Shown: positions 1 to 8,922 of the stretch, piece after piece
How the letters are laid out: every line of letters begins with the position of its first letter
Numbering within the stretch: the first letter of the stretch is position 1
Assembly: GCF_001435775.1 (NCBI RefSeq)
Contig: NZ_AZFK01000016.1
Coordinates: 19,346-83,345 of the forward strand
Reading direction: 5' to 3'
Length of the DNA: 64,000 nt
Source: Limosilactobacillus ingluviei DSM 15946
Lineage (GTDB): Bacteria; Bacillota; Bacilli; Lactobacillales; Lactobacillaceae
The notes under the pieces: model-generated
Told to the model about the DNA's origin: nothing
What the model saw: only the letters and a program-made list of their open reading frames with translations
Database searches by the model: none
Made by a program: the position numbers and the translations under genes

Positions 1-700
1 CCTTCCGAATGCCGGCCTTGCCCATGACAACCCCACCCGTTGGGAAGTCTGGGCCCGGCAGAACCTTCATCAACTCTTCGGTCGTCGCGGCCGGATTATC
101 CATCAAAACGTGCAAAGCGGCAATGACTTCCCCTAGGTTGTGGGTGGGAATATTCGTTGCCATCCCCACCGCGATCCCTGCGGCCCCGTTAACCAACAGG
201 TTGGGGAAACGCGATGGCAATACCTGGGGTTCTTTTTCCGTTCCATCGTAATTATCTTGGAAATCGACCGTATTCTTGTTGATATCACGCAACATTTCCA
301 CGGCAATTTTGCTCATCTTGGCTTCGGTATACCGCATGGCGGCCGCGCCGTCCCCGTCGACCGAACCAAAGTTACCGTGACCATCGACCAGCATGTAACG
401 ATAGGAGAAATCCTGGGCCATTCGAACTAACCCTTCGTAAATCGACGAGTCCCCGTGCGGGTGAAACTTCCCCATGACATCCCCGACAATCCGGGCCGAT
501 TTCTTGTACGGCTTATCGGGAGTGACCCCTAATTCATTCATCCCGTACAAAATCCGGCGTTGAACTGGCTTAAGCCCGTCGCGCACATCTGGCAGTGCCC
601 GGGAAACGATGACGCTCATCGCATAATCCAAAAACGAATTCCGCATTTGACTGGTCAAATTGACCTCCGTAATGCGACTTGGCAATTCTTCTTGTGCCAC
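1..700 (-). CDS. gyrA: DNA gyrase subunit A, N-terminal part (cut by window edge)
   Basis: Breakage-reunion subunit of the A2B2 gyrase that supercoils DNA with ATP. Only the first 233 codons are in the window. A GTG start at 698-700 sits behind AGGAGG (708-713 on the complement), and the protein opens [15 protein letters not shown]. The quinolone-resistance region [19 protein letters not shown] has the usual Ser and Glu, so no classical resistance substitution is visible, and AAAMRYTE holds the catalytic Tyr. It lies 38 bases downstream of gyrB as the last visible gene of the yaaA-recF-gyrB-gyrA run. Confidence 0.97.
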   Translation of the reverse strand, partial: MAQEELPSRITEVNLTSQMRNSFLDYAMSVIVSRALPDVRDGLKPVQRRILYGMNELGVTPDKPYKKSARIVGDVMGKFHPHGDSSIYEGLVRMAQDFSYRYMLVDGHGNFGSVDGDGAAAMRYTEAKMSKIAVEMLRDINKNTVDFQDNYDGTEKEPQVLPSRFPNLLVNGAAGIAVGMATNIPTHNLGEVIAALHVLMDNPAATTEELMKVLPGPDFPTGGVVMGKAGIRK

Positions 701-738
701 AGTTTTTCCTCCTTGCTATTGTCCCCTTTGCTGGTTGC

Positions 739-2691
739 CTACAGGTCCAAATTCTTAACGAACGTCGCGTTTTCTTCGATAAATTCGCGCCGCGGACCGA
801 CCTTCGTCCCCATCAACATCTGGAAAATCGCGTCTGCTTCCTTGGCATCATCCAACTTAACGCGTAATAACCGGCGCCGCTCTGGATCCATGGTGGTTTC
901 CCAAAGCTGTTCGGCGTCCATTTCCCCGAGCCCCTTGTAACGTTGAATAACCGGTTTGGGACTTGGTTGCAGTGAATTAACCACTTGTTCTAATTCTTCG
1001 TCAGAATCAATGTACTTCACAAATTTACCTTGGCGAACTTGATACAGTGGTGGTTGGGCGATGTAGACGTACCCCTTTTCGATCATCGGCCGCATGAAGC
1101 GGTAGAACAAGGTTAATAACAGGGTGCGAATATGGGCCCCGTCGACATCGGCATCCGTCATAATAATCAACTTGTGGTAATTAGCTTTTTCAACGTCAAA
1201 ATCATCGCCAAAGCCCGTCCCCAAGGCCGTAAAGAGGGAGCGAATTTCATCGTTGGCTAACACCCTATTCAGACTCGCCTTTTCGACGTTCAAAATCTTC
1301 CCCCGGATTGGCAAGATCGCTTGGGTCAAGCGGGAGCGCCCTTGCTTGGCACTCCCCCCGGCGGAATCCCCTTCGACGATAAATAATTCCGAAATGCTAG
1401 GATCCTTACTGGTATTATCAGCTAATTTCCCCGGCAGGTTGGAAATTTCCAGCCCGCTCTTTTTCCGGGTCACTTCCCGGGCCCGCTTGGCGGCCACCCG
1501 GGCCTTGGAAGCCAATAACCCCTTATCAACGATCTTGTGGGCCACTTCCGGATTTTCCATCATAAACCGGGTCAATGTTTCACTAAAGATCCGGTCCGTG
1601 GCCGTCCGTGCGTCGGAATTGCTGAGCTTGGTCTTGGTTTGGCCTTCAAATTGCGGATTGGGGTGTTTGATGGAAACGACCGCCGTCAGCCCTTCGCGGA
1701 CGTCATCCCCGGATAAGGTCGCATTGTTGCCCTTGAGCTGCCCAGACTTTTTCCCATAATCATTGATCACCCGGGTCAAAGCCGTCTTAAAGCCCGTCTC
1801 GTGGCTGCCCCCTTCATAGGTGTGAATATTATTGGTAAACGTCAAGAGGTTGCTGCGGTAGTCATCCGTGTATTGCAAGGAGACTTCCACGGTAATCCCG
1901 TTATGCGTCCCTTCAACGTAAATCGGCGGATCAAACAAGGCATCGTGCCCTTCATCCAAGTATTCAACGTAGTGACGAATCCCCCCTTCATAGTGGAAAG
2001 ATTCCTTGGTTGGCACTTCGGGCCGGCGGTCTTCGATCGTGATCTTTAAGCCCTTGTTCAAAAAGGCCAGTTCCCGAATCCGGTCGGTCAAAGTTTTAAT
2101 ATTGTAAACCGTCGTTTCGGTAAAGACATCCGGATCGGGTTTGAAGTGGACCACGGTCCCGTGTTCCGTCGTTGGCAAACCGTCCGCCACTTCTTGCATC
2201 GCTTGGGCGACGTGCCCCCGGTTAAACTGCATCGTGTAACGCTTGCCTTGCCGCGTCACCGTTACGTCCAATTCCGTTGACAGGGCGTTCACCACCGACG
2301 CCCCCACCCCGTGGAGCCCCCCAGAAACTTTGTAACCACCGTTGCCAAACTTCCCGCCGGCGTGCAGCACGGTAAAGACGGTTTCAAGGGCGGGCTTCCC
2401 GGTTTCTTTTTGGATATCAACTGGAATCCCCCGGCCGTTATCCGTCACCGTAATACTATTATCAGCTTCAACCACAACATTGATTTCATCACAAAAACCC
2501 GCCAGGGCTTCATCAATCCCATTATCGACAATTTCCCACACTAAGTGGTGCAACCCTTGGACCGTGGTGGAACCAATGTACATCCCCGGGCGTTTCCGCA
2601 CCGCTTCGAGGCCCTTTAAAACCTGAATTTGACTGGCATCGTACTTACTAGCCATCGCCGCTTTTTGTTCTGCTAATTCCTCGTTACTCAC
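739..2691 (-). CDS. gyrB: DNA gyrase subunit B
   Basis: ATPase subunit of gyrase, 650 residues, normal full length. The GHKL ATP-binding fold is near the N-terminus ([13 protein letters not shown], then GRGIPVD and [15 protein letters not shown]). The TOPRIM part carries [13 protein letters not shown] and the metal-binding [12 protein letters not shown]. The start is GTG (2689-2691), preceded by AAGGAGG seven bases upstream; there is no better ATG. It follows recF by 19 bases and is very likely co-transcribed with it. Confidence 0.97.
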   Translation of the reverse strand: MSNEELAEQKAAMASKYDASQIQVLKGLEAVRKRPGMYIGSTTVQGLHHLVWEIVDNGIDEALAGFCDEINVVVEADNSITVTDNGRGIPVDIQKETGKPALETVFTVLHAGGKFGNGGYKVSGGLHGVGASVVNALSTELDVTVTRQGKRYTMQFNRGHVAQAMQEVADGLPTTEHGTVVHFKPDPDVFTETTVYNIKTLTDRIRELAFLNKGLKITIEDRRPEVPTKESFHYEGGIRHYVEYLDEGHDALFDPPIYVEGTHNGITVEVSLQYTDDYRSNLLTFTNNIHTYEGGSHETGFKTALTRVINDYGKKSGQLKGNNATLSGDDVREGLTAVVSIKHPNPQFEGQTKTKLSNSDARTATDRIFSETLTRFMMENPEVAHKIVDKGLLASKARVAAKRAREVTRKKSGLEISNLPGKLADNTSKDPSISELFIVEGDSAGGSAKQGRSRLTQAILPIRGKILNVEKASLNRVLANDEIRSLFTALGTGFGDDFDVEKANYHKLIIMTDADVDGAHIRTLLLTLFYRFMRPMIEKGYVYIAQPPLYQVRQGKFVKYIDSDEELEQVVNSLQPSPKPVIQRYKGLGEMDAEQLWETTMDPERRRLLRVKLDDAKEADAIFQMLMGTKVGPRREFIEENATFVKNLDL

Positions 2692-2710
2692 GCTCGTTCC
2701 TCCTTAAAGC

Positions 2711-3829
2711 TCACCCTTCACGTTGTAGATGGCCAGCTTGGATCGTGTAGATTGTCGGGGTTTTGATTAATTGTCGTGCTACCCCGCTCAAACTGGTCGT
2801 TGTCAAAAAGGTCTGGACCTTGTCTTGAATGGCCGTCAATAAATGGGTCTGACGATCATTATCAAGTTCGGACAAGACATCATCCAACAAGAGCAAGGGA
2901 TATTCCCCGGTTTGCTCTTGCATTAAGTCGATTTCCGCCAATTTGACCGCCAAGGCGGTTGTCCGTTGTTGACCTTGGGAACCAAATTGCTGCACATTAT
3001 TGCCATTCACTAAAAAGTGGAGATCATCCCGCTGGGGGCCAGCCAACGTCGTCCCTGCGGCGATCTCCTTATCTACCTTTTCCCGTAAGCGGGCTTGCAA
3101 TTGCTCTTTTAGATCCGCCACGGTACTTTCTTCATTGATCGTCAATTGACTCACGTATTGCAATTGCAGTTGCTCTTTTTGCTGGGAAATTTCCTCATGC
3201 ACCGGCTGGGCCCATTTTTCCAATTGTTTCACCAACTGGTACCGAATAGCCGCTACTTCACTGCCAAACGTTGCTAATTGATCCGACAAAACTTCTAACA
3301 ACAATCGGTCACTGGCCTGGCGTTGGCGTAATTGTTTCAGATACTGATTACGTTGGTGAAGCGCATCATTAAAGTGACTTAGATTATAAAGATACCGGCT
3401 GCTCATTTGCCCAAATTCAACATTCATAAACTGGCGCCGAATGACCGGGGCGCCTTTCACCAACGCCAAATCCTCCGGGGCAAACAAAACCACGTTTAAA
3501 TTGCCAATGTACGCCGACAACCGACTTTGGGGTAAATGGTTAACTTTGACGCGTTTGCCCCCTTGACCAACTTGGATCTCCAAGGGTAACTTGCCCGTGG
3601 CTTTAACTACCACCCCTTTGACTTGCGCAACTTTAGCCTGCCAATTGACCAACTCTTTGTCCTTATTGGTCCGGTGACTGCGCGTTAAAGCCAATAAGTG
3701 GATAGCCTCTAACAAATTCGTCTTGCCCTGGGCATTTTCCCCAATCAAAACGTTAATCCCCGGATTAAATTGCACCGCTAACTGCTCATAGTTGCGAAAG
3801 TCCTGTAATGACAACTCCTCTAGTCGCAT
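2711..3829 (-). CDS. recF: DNA replication and repair protein RecF
   Basis: SMC-like ATPase that helps load RecA at single-strand gaps. Length is 372 residues, as usual. The Walker A motif GENAQGKT is at residues 30-37, the ABC-type signature region around FGSQGQQRTTALAVKLAE, and Walker B at LLLLDDVLSELD. The ATG at 3827-3829 lies two bases after the yaaA stop codon, so the two genes are probably translationally coupled. This is the standard dnaN-yaaA-recF-gyrB order. Confidence 0.96.
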   Translation of the reverse strand: MRLEELSLQDFRNYEQLAVQFNPGINVLIGENAQGKTNLLEAIHLLALTRSHRTNKDKELVNWQAKVAQVKGVVVKATGKLPLEIQVGQGGKRVKVNHLPQSRLSAYIGNLNVVLFAPEDLALVKGAPVIRRQFMNVEFGQMSSRYLYNLSHFNDALHQRNQYLKQLRQRQASDRLLLEVLSDQLATFGSEVAAIRYQLVKQLEKWAQPVHEEISQQKEQLQLQYVSQLTINEESTVADLKEQLQARLREKVDKEIAAGTTLAGPQRDDLHFLVNGNNVQQFGSQGQQRTTALAVKLAEIDLMQEQTGEYPLLLLDDVLSELDNDRQTHLLTAIQDKVQTFLTTTSLSGVARQLIKTPTIYTIQAGHLQREG

Positions 3830-3831
3830 AG

Positions 3832-4053
3832 CTAGTCCGTAATGGTAATGGTCATGACCCCAACAATCGTCACTTCATCACCGGGGTACAACTTCTTGCC
3901 CCGCCGATCTTCAGCTTGCGCATTGACCGTCACGGCCTGTTCCTTTAAAAACCACTTGGCTGCGCCCCCCGTCGGGATAATGCCTTCTTCTTTTAATAAT
4001 TGCCCGAGGGTAATAAAGGGCTGCTCAAGTTTAAACGTTGCTTGCTTTTCCAA
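3832..4053 (-). CDS. yaaA: S4-domain RNA-binding protein YaaA
   Basis: A 73-residue single S4-domain protein found between dnaN and recF across Firmicutes; a role in ribosome assembly is suggested for the family but not settled. The S4 pattern is visible as TLGQLLKEEGIIPTGGAAKWFLKEQAVTVN followed by the basic RRGKKLYPGDEV. The start appears to be TTG (4051-4053) behind AGGTGAG; the nearby ATG is out of frame. It is the first gene of the recF-gyrBA transcription unit, with a good promoter just upstream. Confidence 0.9.
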   Translation of the reverse strand: MEKQATFKLEQPFITLGQLLKEEGIIPTGGAAKWFLKEQAVTVNAQAEDRRGKKLYPGDEVTIVGVMTITITD

Positions 4054-4082
4054 TCATCTCACCTACTTTGTATAGCTCTTCT

Positions 4083-4111
4083 ATTATAGCTTTTTCACCC
4101 CGCAAACACAA
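4083..4111 (-). promoter_or_regulatory. Promoter of yaaA-recF-gyrBA
   Basis: On the minus strand TTGTGT (4106-4111) and a perfect TATAAT (4083-4088) are separated by exactly 17 bases, and the yaaA start lies about 30 bases downstream. Predicted from sequence only. Confidence 0.7.
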
Positions 4112-4231
4112 ATTTAAAGCGGTTTTAAGCCAATTTCAGCCCCTTTTAAGCTTGCGAACCATTTTTGGGTTTTTTACCCCAAAAACGCGCAAACTGCCGT
4201 TTACAAGATCTGACTTGCCCAACGCCGAAAC

Positions 4232-4265
4232 AAAAAAGCAGCAGCCCACAACGGGGCCACTACTT
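4232..4265 (-). terminator. Terminator after dnaN
   Basis: Read on the minus strand, an 11-pair stem (AGTAGTGGCCC with GGGCTGCTGCT, including G-U pairs) has a six-base loop and is followed by TTTTTT. It lies just behind the dnaN stop and separates dnaN from the yaaA promoter. Confidence 0.8.
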
Positions 4266-4285
4266 TGAGCTGGAAAATTAAGTTG

Positions 4286-5425
4286 TTAGAACGTCCGCAC
4301 CGGGGTAATCAATTGCACAAAGTTGGCCTGGTCATCAACTGGCACCAAAGTAAACGGCCGCAGCGGTGACGTAAAGGCCAATTTTACCTTTACTCCCCCA
4401 AAGGACTTGAGGGCATCGCCCATGTAATCCGGGTTAAAGGAAATTGCCAGCTCTTGCCCCGTAATGGCATCGAATTGTAATTCTTCTTCGACGTTCCCCA
4501 CGTCAGCGGAATCCCCACTGATCTTTACCAATTCTTGGGTCGGATCAATCGTCAGCTTGACCACATTATTGCGCCCTTGATGCGACAACAAGGAAGCCCG
4601 CGAAATCGCGGCTAATAAAACATTGGCATCAATCGTCAGGTCGGTTTCAGAAGTTTCCGGAATCAAGCGGCTGGTGTCGGGGTACTTCCCTTCTAACAAC
4701 CGAGAGTAAAAGAGGGTGTGGCCAAATTTAAAGAGCACTTGATTTTCCGCAATCAGCAGGTCGATGGGGTCCTTTTGGTCTGGAATCATCCGGGCCAATT
4801 CCGTCATCGAAACCCCCGGAATCACCACATCCGCTGCAGTCGCCACCGGTGCTGGCAGGGTCACTTTGCGTTGGGCCAAGCGGTGACTGTCCGTGGCAAT
4901 GGCGGTTAATTGATCTTGGGTTAAGAGAACGTGGATTCCCGTTAAAATTGGTCTACTTTCTTGCTTAGAAACGGCAATCCGGGTTTGATCAATTACTTCG
5001 CGCAATAAGTCGGGGGCTAATTGGACGGTTTTATCGCTTTCTAATTCCGGCAGTTTCGGGTAGTTGTTAGCATCTTGCCCGTTGATCTTAAATTCCGCCG
5101 GACCAGACGTAATCGTCGTCAAAAAGCCCGTTTTGACCTCTAAGGTTACGGTTTCCGCCGGCAACTTTTTCACAATTTCATTAAACAAACGCGCTTGCAA
5201 CACAATGGCACCGGGTTCTTCAACTACTAAGCCGAGTTGCCCTTCGCTGGCCGCTAACGTTGATTGAATGGTGATATCAGAGTTGCTTCCCGTTAAAACC
5301 AGTTGGTCATCCGTAACCACCAACTTTACCCCAGTTAAAATGGGAATTGTAGTTTTGGATGAAATCGCACGTAACACATTGGCTAATTCGTTGGTAAACC
5401 CAGTTCGATTAATCGTAAATTTCAT
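4286..5425 (-). CDS. dnaN: DNA polymerase III beta subunit (sliding clamp)
   Basis: Ring-shaped processivity clamp of the replicase, 379 residues, the family's usual size, with three repeated clamp folds across the whole length. It opens MKFTINRTGFTNELANVLRAIS and closes with the typical C-terminal VQLITPVRTF. The ATG at 5423-5425 is preceded by GAGGAG. The dnaA-dnaN gap upstream is not a plain promoter region, since it holds the origin unwinding element described separately. Confidence 0.97.
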   Translation of the reverse strand: MKFTINRTGFTNELANVLRAISSKTTIPILTGVKLVVTDDQLVLTGSNSDITIQSTLAASEGQLGLVVEEPGAIVLQARLFNEIVKKLPAETVTLEVKTGFLTTITSGPAEFKINGQDANNYPKLPELESDKTVQLAPDLLREVIDQTRIAVSKQESRPILTGIHVLLTQDQLTAIATDSHRLAQRKVTLPAPVATAADVVIPGVSMTELARMIPDQKDPIDLLIAENQVLFKFGHTLFYSRLLEGKYPDTSRLIPETSETDLTIDANVLLAAISRASLLSHQGRNNVVKLTIDPTQELVKISGDSADVGNVEEELQFDAITGQELAISFNPDYMGDALKSFGGVKVKLAFTSPLRPFTLVPVDDQANFVQLITPVRTF

Positions 5426-5432
5426 GTTTAAC

Positions 5433-5591
5433 TCCTCGCTATAAATTAATATAAATGTATATAATTAAAAATAGTAGTGGTAGTAGGACCTGTGGAGACT
5501 GTGGAAAACTAAATCAAAGCATTTGGACAACAGAGTTTCCCCCTTGTGGACAATTTGGGGAAAACTGTGGAAAACGTAAAAGTTATCCCCA
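5433..5591 (-). other. oriC part 1: DnaA boxes, DnaA-trios and unwinding element in the dnaA-dnaN gap
   Basis: On the minus strand, in order, there are box TTTTCCACA (5500-5508), box-like GTCTCCACA (5491-5499), a short GC spacer, five trio-like triplets (CTA CTA CCA CTA CTA, 5472-5486) and then a strongly AT-rich run down to about 5440. Further box-like sites lie at 5545-5553, 5566-5574 and 5583-5591. The order box-box-GC-trio-AT matches the basal unwinding system described for Bacillus subtilis, so strand opening probably starts here. Confidence 0.8.
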
Positions 5592-5597
5592 AGGCGC

Positions 5598-6932
5598 TTA
5601 CGGGGTCAGGGTAACTTTCAACTGATCGATGTCATGCTGTAATTGTTGGTCAGTTTGCAGCAGTTTCTCGATTTTATCAATTGCATGCAGCACCGTCGTG
5701 TGATCTTTGCCGCCAAATTCCTTGCCGATTTTGGGCAGGGAGTTATCGGTTAATTCCCGGGCCAGATACATGGCGATTTGGCGGGGGATGACGATATTTT
5801 TGACCCGTTTTTTGCCAGTAATGTCGGCTTGGGTAATGCCGTAGAAATTGGCGACCTTGCGTTGAATCAAGTCAATGGTTAACGCAGTGGTCGGGGCATC
5901 ACCAATGCCTTGTAAGGCTTCCGCAGCAATGGCGGTCGTGATGGGGGTCTTATGCAGGTCAGCATAGACGCGGACGCGCATCAAAGCCCCTTCCAATTCC
6001 CGGACGTTGGTATTGATTTTGGTAGCAATGTAATTTAAGACCTCACTGGGCACGCCTTGAATATTTTCTTCTTCAGCTTTCCGGTTCAAGATCGCAATCC
6101 GGGTTTCTAACCCGGGGGAAGTGATTTCAACCGTCAGCCCCCACACAAAGCGCGAAACCAAGCGCTCCGTCAGGTTCGGGATTTCCTTGGGGTTTTGGTC
6201 AGCCGTCAACACGATCTGCTTGTTGTTATCGTGCAAGACATTAAAGGTATTGAAAAATTCCAGCTGGGTTTCGTTTTTAGAGGCTAAAAACTGGACGTCA
6301 TCCACGAGCAGGGCGTCTAAATCGCGGTATTCGCGCCGAAATTCTTCTTGGGTCCGGTTCTTAATGGAGTTGATATAGTCATTCATGAAGTTTTCACTCG
6401 TGACGTACTTAATCTTGGCGTTTGGGTTATGGACCAACATGTTATTGGCAATCGCTTGCATCAAGTGGGTCTTACCCAGGCCAACGCCCCCATAGATCAG
6501 CAGGGGATTGTATAAGCCCCCGGGTTGTTCCGAAGCAGCGTAAGCGGAGGCGTAGGCAAATTGGTTGCTGCGGCCTTCGACAAACGTTTCAAAAGTATAT
6601 TCCGGATTGAGGGGCGTTTGGGTTTGAAAAGTTGGAACAGGCTGCGAAGCGGGCGTTGCCGGATTGCCAATTAAGTTCTTCGTTAACAGGTAGCGGGGTT
6701 CAATCTCTTGCCCCGTTTGTTCTTGTAAGATTTGCTTTAATTGGGCATTTAATCGCTGTTTCCACCAGTCTAAATGGTAATCCGTTGGTACGACGACCGT
6801 TAATTGGTGGTTGGACAGAGAATATGCTTTTGCCGGAGCAACGACGTTTTCATAAGTCGGACCGGTGATGGTCTGCTTAAACGCGTTTTGGACCGCTTCC
6901 CAGAGTGAATCAAGAGAAGAGAGCTCAGTCAA
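5598..6932 (-). CDS. dnaA: Chromosomal replication initiator DnaA
   Basis: AAA+ initiator that binds DnaA boxes and opens the origin; 444 residues, normal length. Domain I occupies roughly residues 1-80 and a Pro/Thr-rich linker follows. The AAA+ core carries Walker A GGVGLGKTH and Walker B ALLVDDVQF. The C-terminal DNA-binding domain ends with the signature KDHTTVLHAIDKIEKLL. The start is TTG (6930-6932) with AGGAGG eight bases upstream. DnaA boxes flank the gene on both sides. Confidence 0.97.
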   Translation of the reverse strand: MTELSSLDSLWEAVQNAFKQTITGPTYENVVAPAKAYSLSNHQLTVVVPTDYHLDWWKQRLNAQLKQILQEQTGQEIEPRYLLTKNLIGNPATPASQPVPTFQTQTPLNPEYTFETFVEGRSNQFAYASAYAASEQPGGLYNPLLIYGGVGLGKTHLMQAIANNMLVHNPNAKIKYVTSENFMNDYINSIKNRTQEEFRREYRDLDALLVDDVQFLASKNETQLEFFNTFNVLHDNNKQIVLTADQNPKEIPNLTERLVSRFVWGLTVEITSPGLETRIAILNRKAEEENIQGVPSEVLNYIATKINTNVRELEGALMRVRVYADLHKTPITTAIAAEALQGIGDAPTTALTIDLIQRKVANFYGITQADITGKKRVKNIVIPRQIAMYLARELTDNSLPKIGKEFGGKDHTTVLHAIDKIEKLLQTDQQLQHDIDQLKVTLTP

Positions 6933-6944
6933 AATAATTCCTCC

Positions 6945-7305
6945 TAAAGTTGTGGATAATCATAAAGCCAAACGATATTTTATCATTACTTTTCCGAGTT
7001 TTCCACAGGGGTGCGGAAAAAGGATCCCCAAAAGACACAACGCTGTGTGGAAATTGTACCCAGGGGTGGTGAAATTGCGGATAACGGAGCCGCAATGGCA
7101 ACTTATCCACAATCAAATGGGGATATCAACAGCCCTGAAAGCCGACCTACCAAGGTATTAGAAACTTCTCCACACCCCTGTGGAAAACTAAAATCACAGG
7201 GGTGGGCAAAAGTGGCCGACCGGGGAAAAACGTGTGGAAAACTGCTGATCCAGGGTGGATAAAAAACAACGCTGTGGATTATTTTTGGTTAACTGTGGAA
7301 AACTA
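6945..7305. other. oriC part 2: cluster of DnaA boxes upstream of dnaA
   Basis: Two perfect boxes are present: TGTGGATAA at 6951-6959 and TTATCCACA at 7103-7111. Near-consensus boxes in both orientations lie at 6999-7007, 7046-7054, 7166-7174, 7179-7187, 7233-7241, 7254-7262, 7273-7281 and 7294-7302, the last followed by an AAAAAATTTTTT run. No credible gene lies in the 505 bases between dnaA and rpmH. The cluster probably acts both as origin DNA and as the autoregulatory region of dnaA. Confidence 0.9.
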
Positions 7306-7353
7306 AAAAATTTTTTCGGTGAAATGAAGCTTTCTTCTGGCCGAAAAGTATGC

Positions 7354-7359
7354 TATACT
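7354..7359 (+). promoter_or_regulatory. Possible -10 element for rpmH
   Basis: TATACT lies about 80 bases before rpmH in a spot where no DnaA box remains. The expected -35 position is not well conserved (TTTCTT), so the call is weak. Confidence 0.4.
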
Positions 7360-7437
7360 TCAACAGTATGTTTAAAGAGTTTGTCTTTTTGGACTTAAAA
7401 AAAGAAATTTAAATTAGCTACGAGGAGGTGCAAACCG

Positions 7438-7572
7438 ATGAAGCGTACATTCCAACCAAAGAAGCGTCACCGCGCTCGTGTTCACGGCTTCCGCGCTCGG
7501 ATGAGCACTAGCAACGGTCGCAAGGTATTAGCTCGCCGCCGTCAAAAGGGCCGCAAGGTATTATCTGCATAA
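7438..7572 (+). CDS. rpmH: 50S ribosomal protein L34
   Basis: A 44-residue, very basic ribosomal protein ([19 protein letters not shown]..., ending [12 protein letters not shown]). The length and the whole sequence agree with bacterial L34. The ATG at 7438 follows a strong GAGGAGGTG ribosome-binding site. It is the first gene of the rightward replichore, next to the origin as in most Firmicutes, and a terminator follows at once. Confidence 0.98.
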   Translation: MKRTFQPKKRHRARVHGFRARMSTSNGRKVLARRRQKGRKVLSA

Positions 7573-7578
7573 CCAGTG

Positions 7579-7605
7579 GCCACTATTAAGTTAGTGGCTT
7601 TTTTT
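7579..7605 (+). terminator. Terminator after rpmH
   Basis: The perfect seven-pair stem GCCACTA/TAGTGGC has a six-base loop and is followed by seven T residues. Confidence 0.85.
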
Positions 7606-7616
7606 AAACGAAAGTA

Positions 7617-7676
7617 GGGGGCAGGGCGTCCGCTAAGGCTAGCTTCAAAAGCTGTCGTGCGCCCGGCCCCTTTTTT
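7617..7676 (+). terminator. Second terminator-like hairpin just before rnpA
   Basis: Arms GGGGC-A-GGGCG (7618-7628) and CGCCC-G-GCCCC (7660-7670) pair with a single mismatch; an inner AGCT/AGCT pairing is possible, and TTTTTT follows. It stands only 22 bases before the rnpA start and nothing obvious lies between it and the rpmH terminator, so it may act as an attenuator. Confidence 0.65.
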
Positions 7677-7698
7677 GATACAAACAGGAGCGCAAACT

Positions 7699-8055
7699 AT
7701 GCGAAAATCATACCGCGTTAAGAAGGAAAGTGAATTTCAACGCGTTTTTGAAACGCACCAATCAGTGGCCAACCGGAAATTCATCATCTATCAGATGGCG
7801 AAACCGGGCCAACCCCATTTTCGGGTTGGCATTTCGGTGGGTAAAAAGGTCGGCAATGCTGTAAACCGGAACTGGGTCAAGCGGCGGATTCGCCAAACCT
7901 TACTTGAGGTCAAACCGCAGTTAAAAGCGGAAGTAGACTTTCTGGTGATTGCCCGGCCAGCGGCGCGTGGCTTAGAGATGGCTGAAATCAAGCGGAATTT
8001 GGTGCATGCTTTAAAGATGGCGGATTTGTTAGTTGAAGAACCTACGGCAGACTAG
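7699..8055 (+). CDS. rnpA: Ribonuclease P protein component
   Basis: Protein cofactor of RNase P, which trims the 5' ends of tRNA precursors. The 118 residues are basic throughout and contain the family RNR signature in [17 protein letters not shown]. The ATG at 7699 is chosen because AGGAG lies eight bases upstream and the protein then starts [17 protein letters not shown]; an upstream in-frame start would fall inside the hairpin before the gene. It heads a run with yidC and khpB. Confidence 0.95.
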   Translation: MRKSYRVKKESEFQRVFETHQSVANRKFIIYQMAKPGQPHFRVGISVGKKVGNAVNRNWVKRRIRQTLLEVKPQLKAEVDFLVIARPAARGLEMAEIKRNLVHALKMADLLVEEPTAD

Positions 8056-8087
8056 CATTACTGGTCGAAATGAAGGAGGAAGCCGGT

Positions 8088-8921
8088 TTGAAAAAACAAG
8101 GAAAAAAGGCCCTGAGCCTGACGGGAATCGGACTGCTGGCTGTTTTGCTGGCGGCGTGTTCCAACCAACCTGTCACCAGTCATAGTACGGGGATTTGGGA
8201 CCACTACATTGTCTACAATGGTTCGCAATTCATCCTATGGCTCGCCAAGCACTTTGGCGGTTACGGCATGGGGATTATTATCTTTACTATTCTAGTGCGG
8301 ATTTTGATCCTGCCGTTGATGCACTACCAAACGAAATCGATGCTTAAAATGCAAGAATTGCAGCCCCAATTAAAGGCCCTGCAGCAAAAGTACCCGGGGA
8401 AAGACCGGGTCTCCTTGCAAAAGATGCAAACGGAGCAACAAAAGCTCTATAAAGAAGCTGGGGTGAACCCGTTTGCTTCAATGCTGCCATTATTGGTGCA
8501 ATTGCCGATTATGTGGGCGTTGTACCAAGCAATTTGGCGCTCGCCGGAATTAAAGACGGGGTCCTTTTTGTGGCTCCAACTCGGTCACACGGACCCGTAC
8601 TTCGTGATGCCACTGCTAGCGGCGTTGTTTACCTTTATTTCTTCCTGGCTGTCGATGGCTTCTCTACCAGAAAAGAACAGTATGTCCACGACGATGACCT
8701 ATGTGATGCCAATCATGATCTTCGTCATGGCGCTGAACTTCTCGGCGGCCATTACCCTGTACTGGGTGGTCACGAACGCTTTCCAAGTGGTGCAAACGAT
8801 GCTTTTGCAAAATCCGTTTAAAATCAAGCGGGAGCGTCAAGCCCGGCAACGGCAAGAACGGCAACGCAAAAACCGCCTGGCGCACGCCAAAAAGAATGCC
8901 TACCGGGGTAAGAAGCGGTAA
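8088..8921 (+). CDS. yidC: Membrane protein insertase YidC (lipoprotein type)
   Basis: Inserts proteins into the cytoplasmic membrane, alone or with SecYEG. The 277 residues start with a lipoprotein signal peptide ending in the lipobox LLAAC, followed by about five membrane segments and a very basic C-terminal tail (KIKRERQARQRQERQRK...) that should contact the ribosome. I choose TTG at 8088 because AAGGAGGA (8073-8080) is correctly placed for it; the ATG at 8070 overlaps that site. rnpA lies 32 bases upstream and khpB follows after one base. Confidence 0.93.
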   Translation: MKKQGKKALSLTGIGLLAVLLAACSNQPVTSHSTGIWDHYIVYNGSQFILWLAKHFGGYGMGIIIFTILVRILILPLMHYQTKSMLKMQELQPQLKALQQKYPGKDRVSLQKMQTEQQKLYKEAGVNPFASMLPLLVQLPIMWALYQAIWRSPELKTGSFLWLQLGHTDPYFVMPLLAALFTFISSWLSMASLPEKNSMSTTMTYVMPIMIFVMALNFSAAITLYWVVTNAFQVVQTMLLQNPFKIKRERQARQRQERQRKNRLAHAKKNAYRGKKR

Positions 8922-8922
8922 G

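Noticed and set aside
1253..1759. Long open frame opposite gyrB
   Set aside because: It lies fully inside the well-supported gyrB on the other strand, lacks a ribosome site and has no recognisable product.
5598..6932. Frameshift or truncation in core genes
   Set aside because: dnaA, dnaN, recF, gyrB, mnmE, mnmG and others all have normal full length; only gyrA is cut, by the window edge.
6925..7262. Several short frames in the dnaA-rpmH gap
   Set aside because: They run through DnaA boxes and have no ribosome sites; the region is origin DNA.
8070..8087. ATG start for YidC six codons upstream
   Set aside because: The ATG touches the AAGGAGGA site itself; the TTG at 8088 has correct spacing and starts a clean lipoprotein signal.
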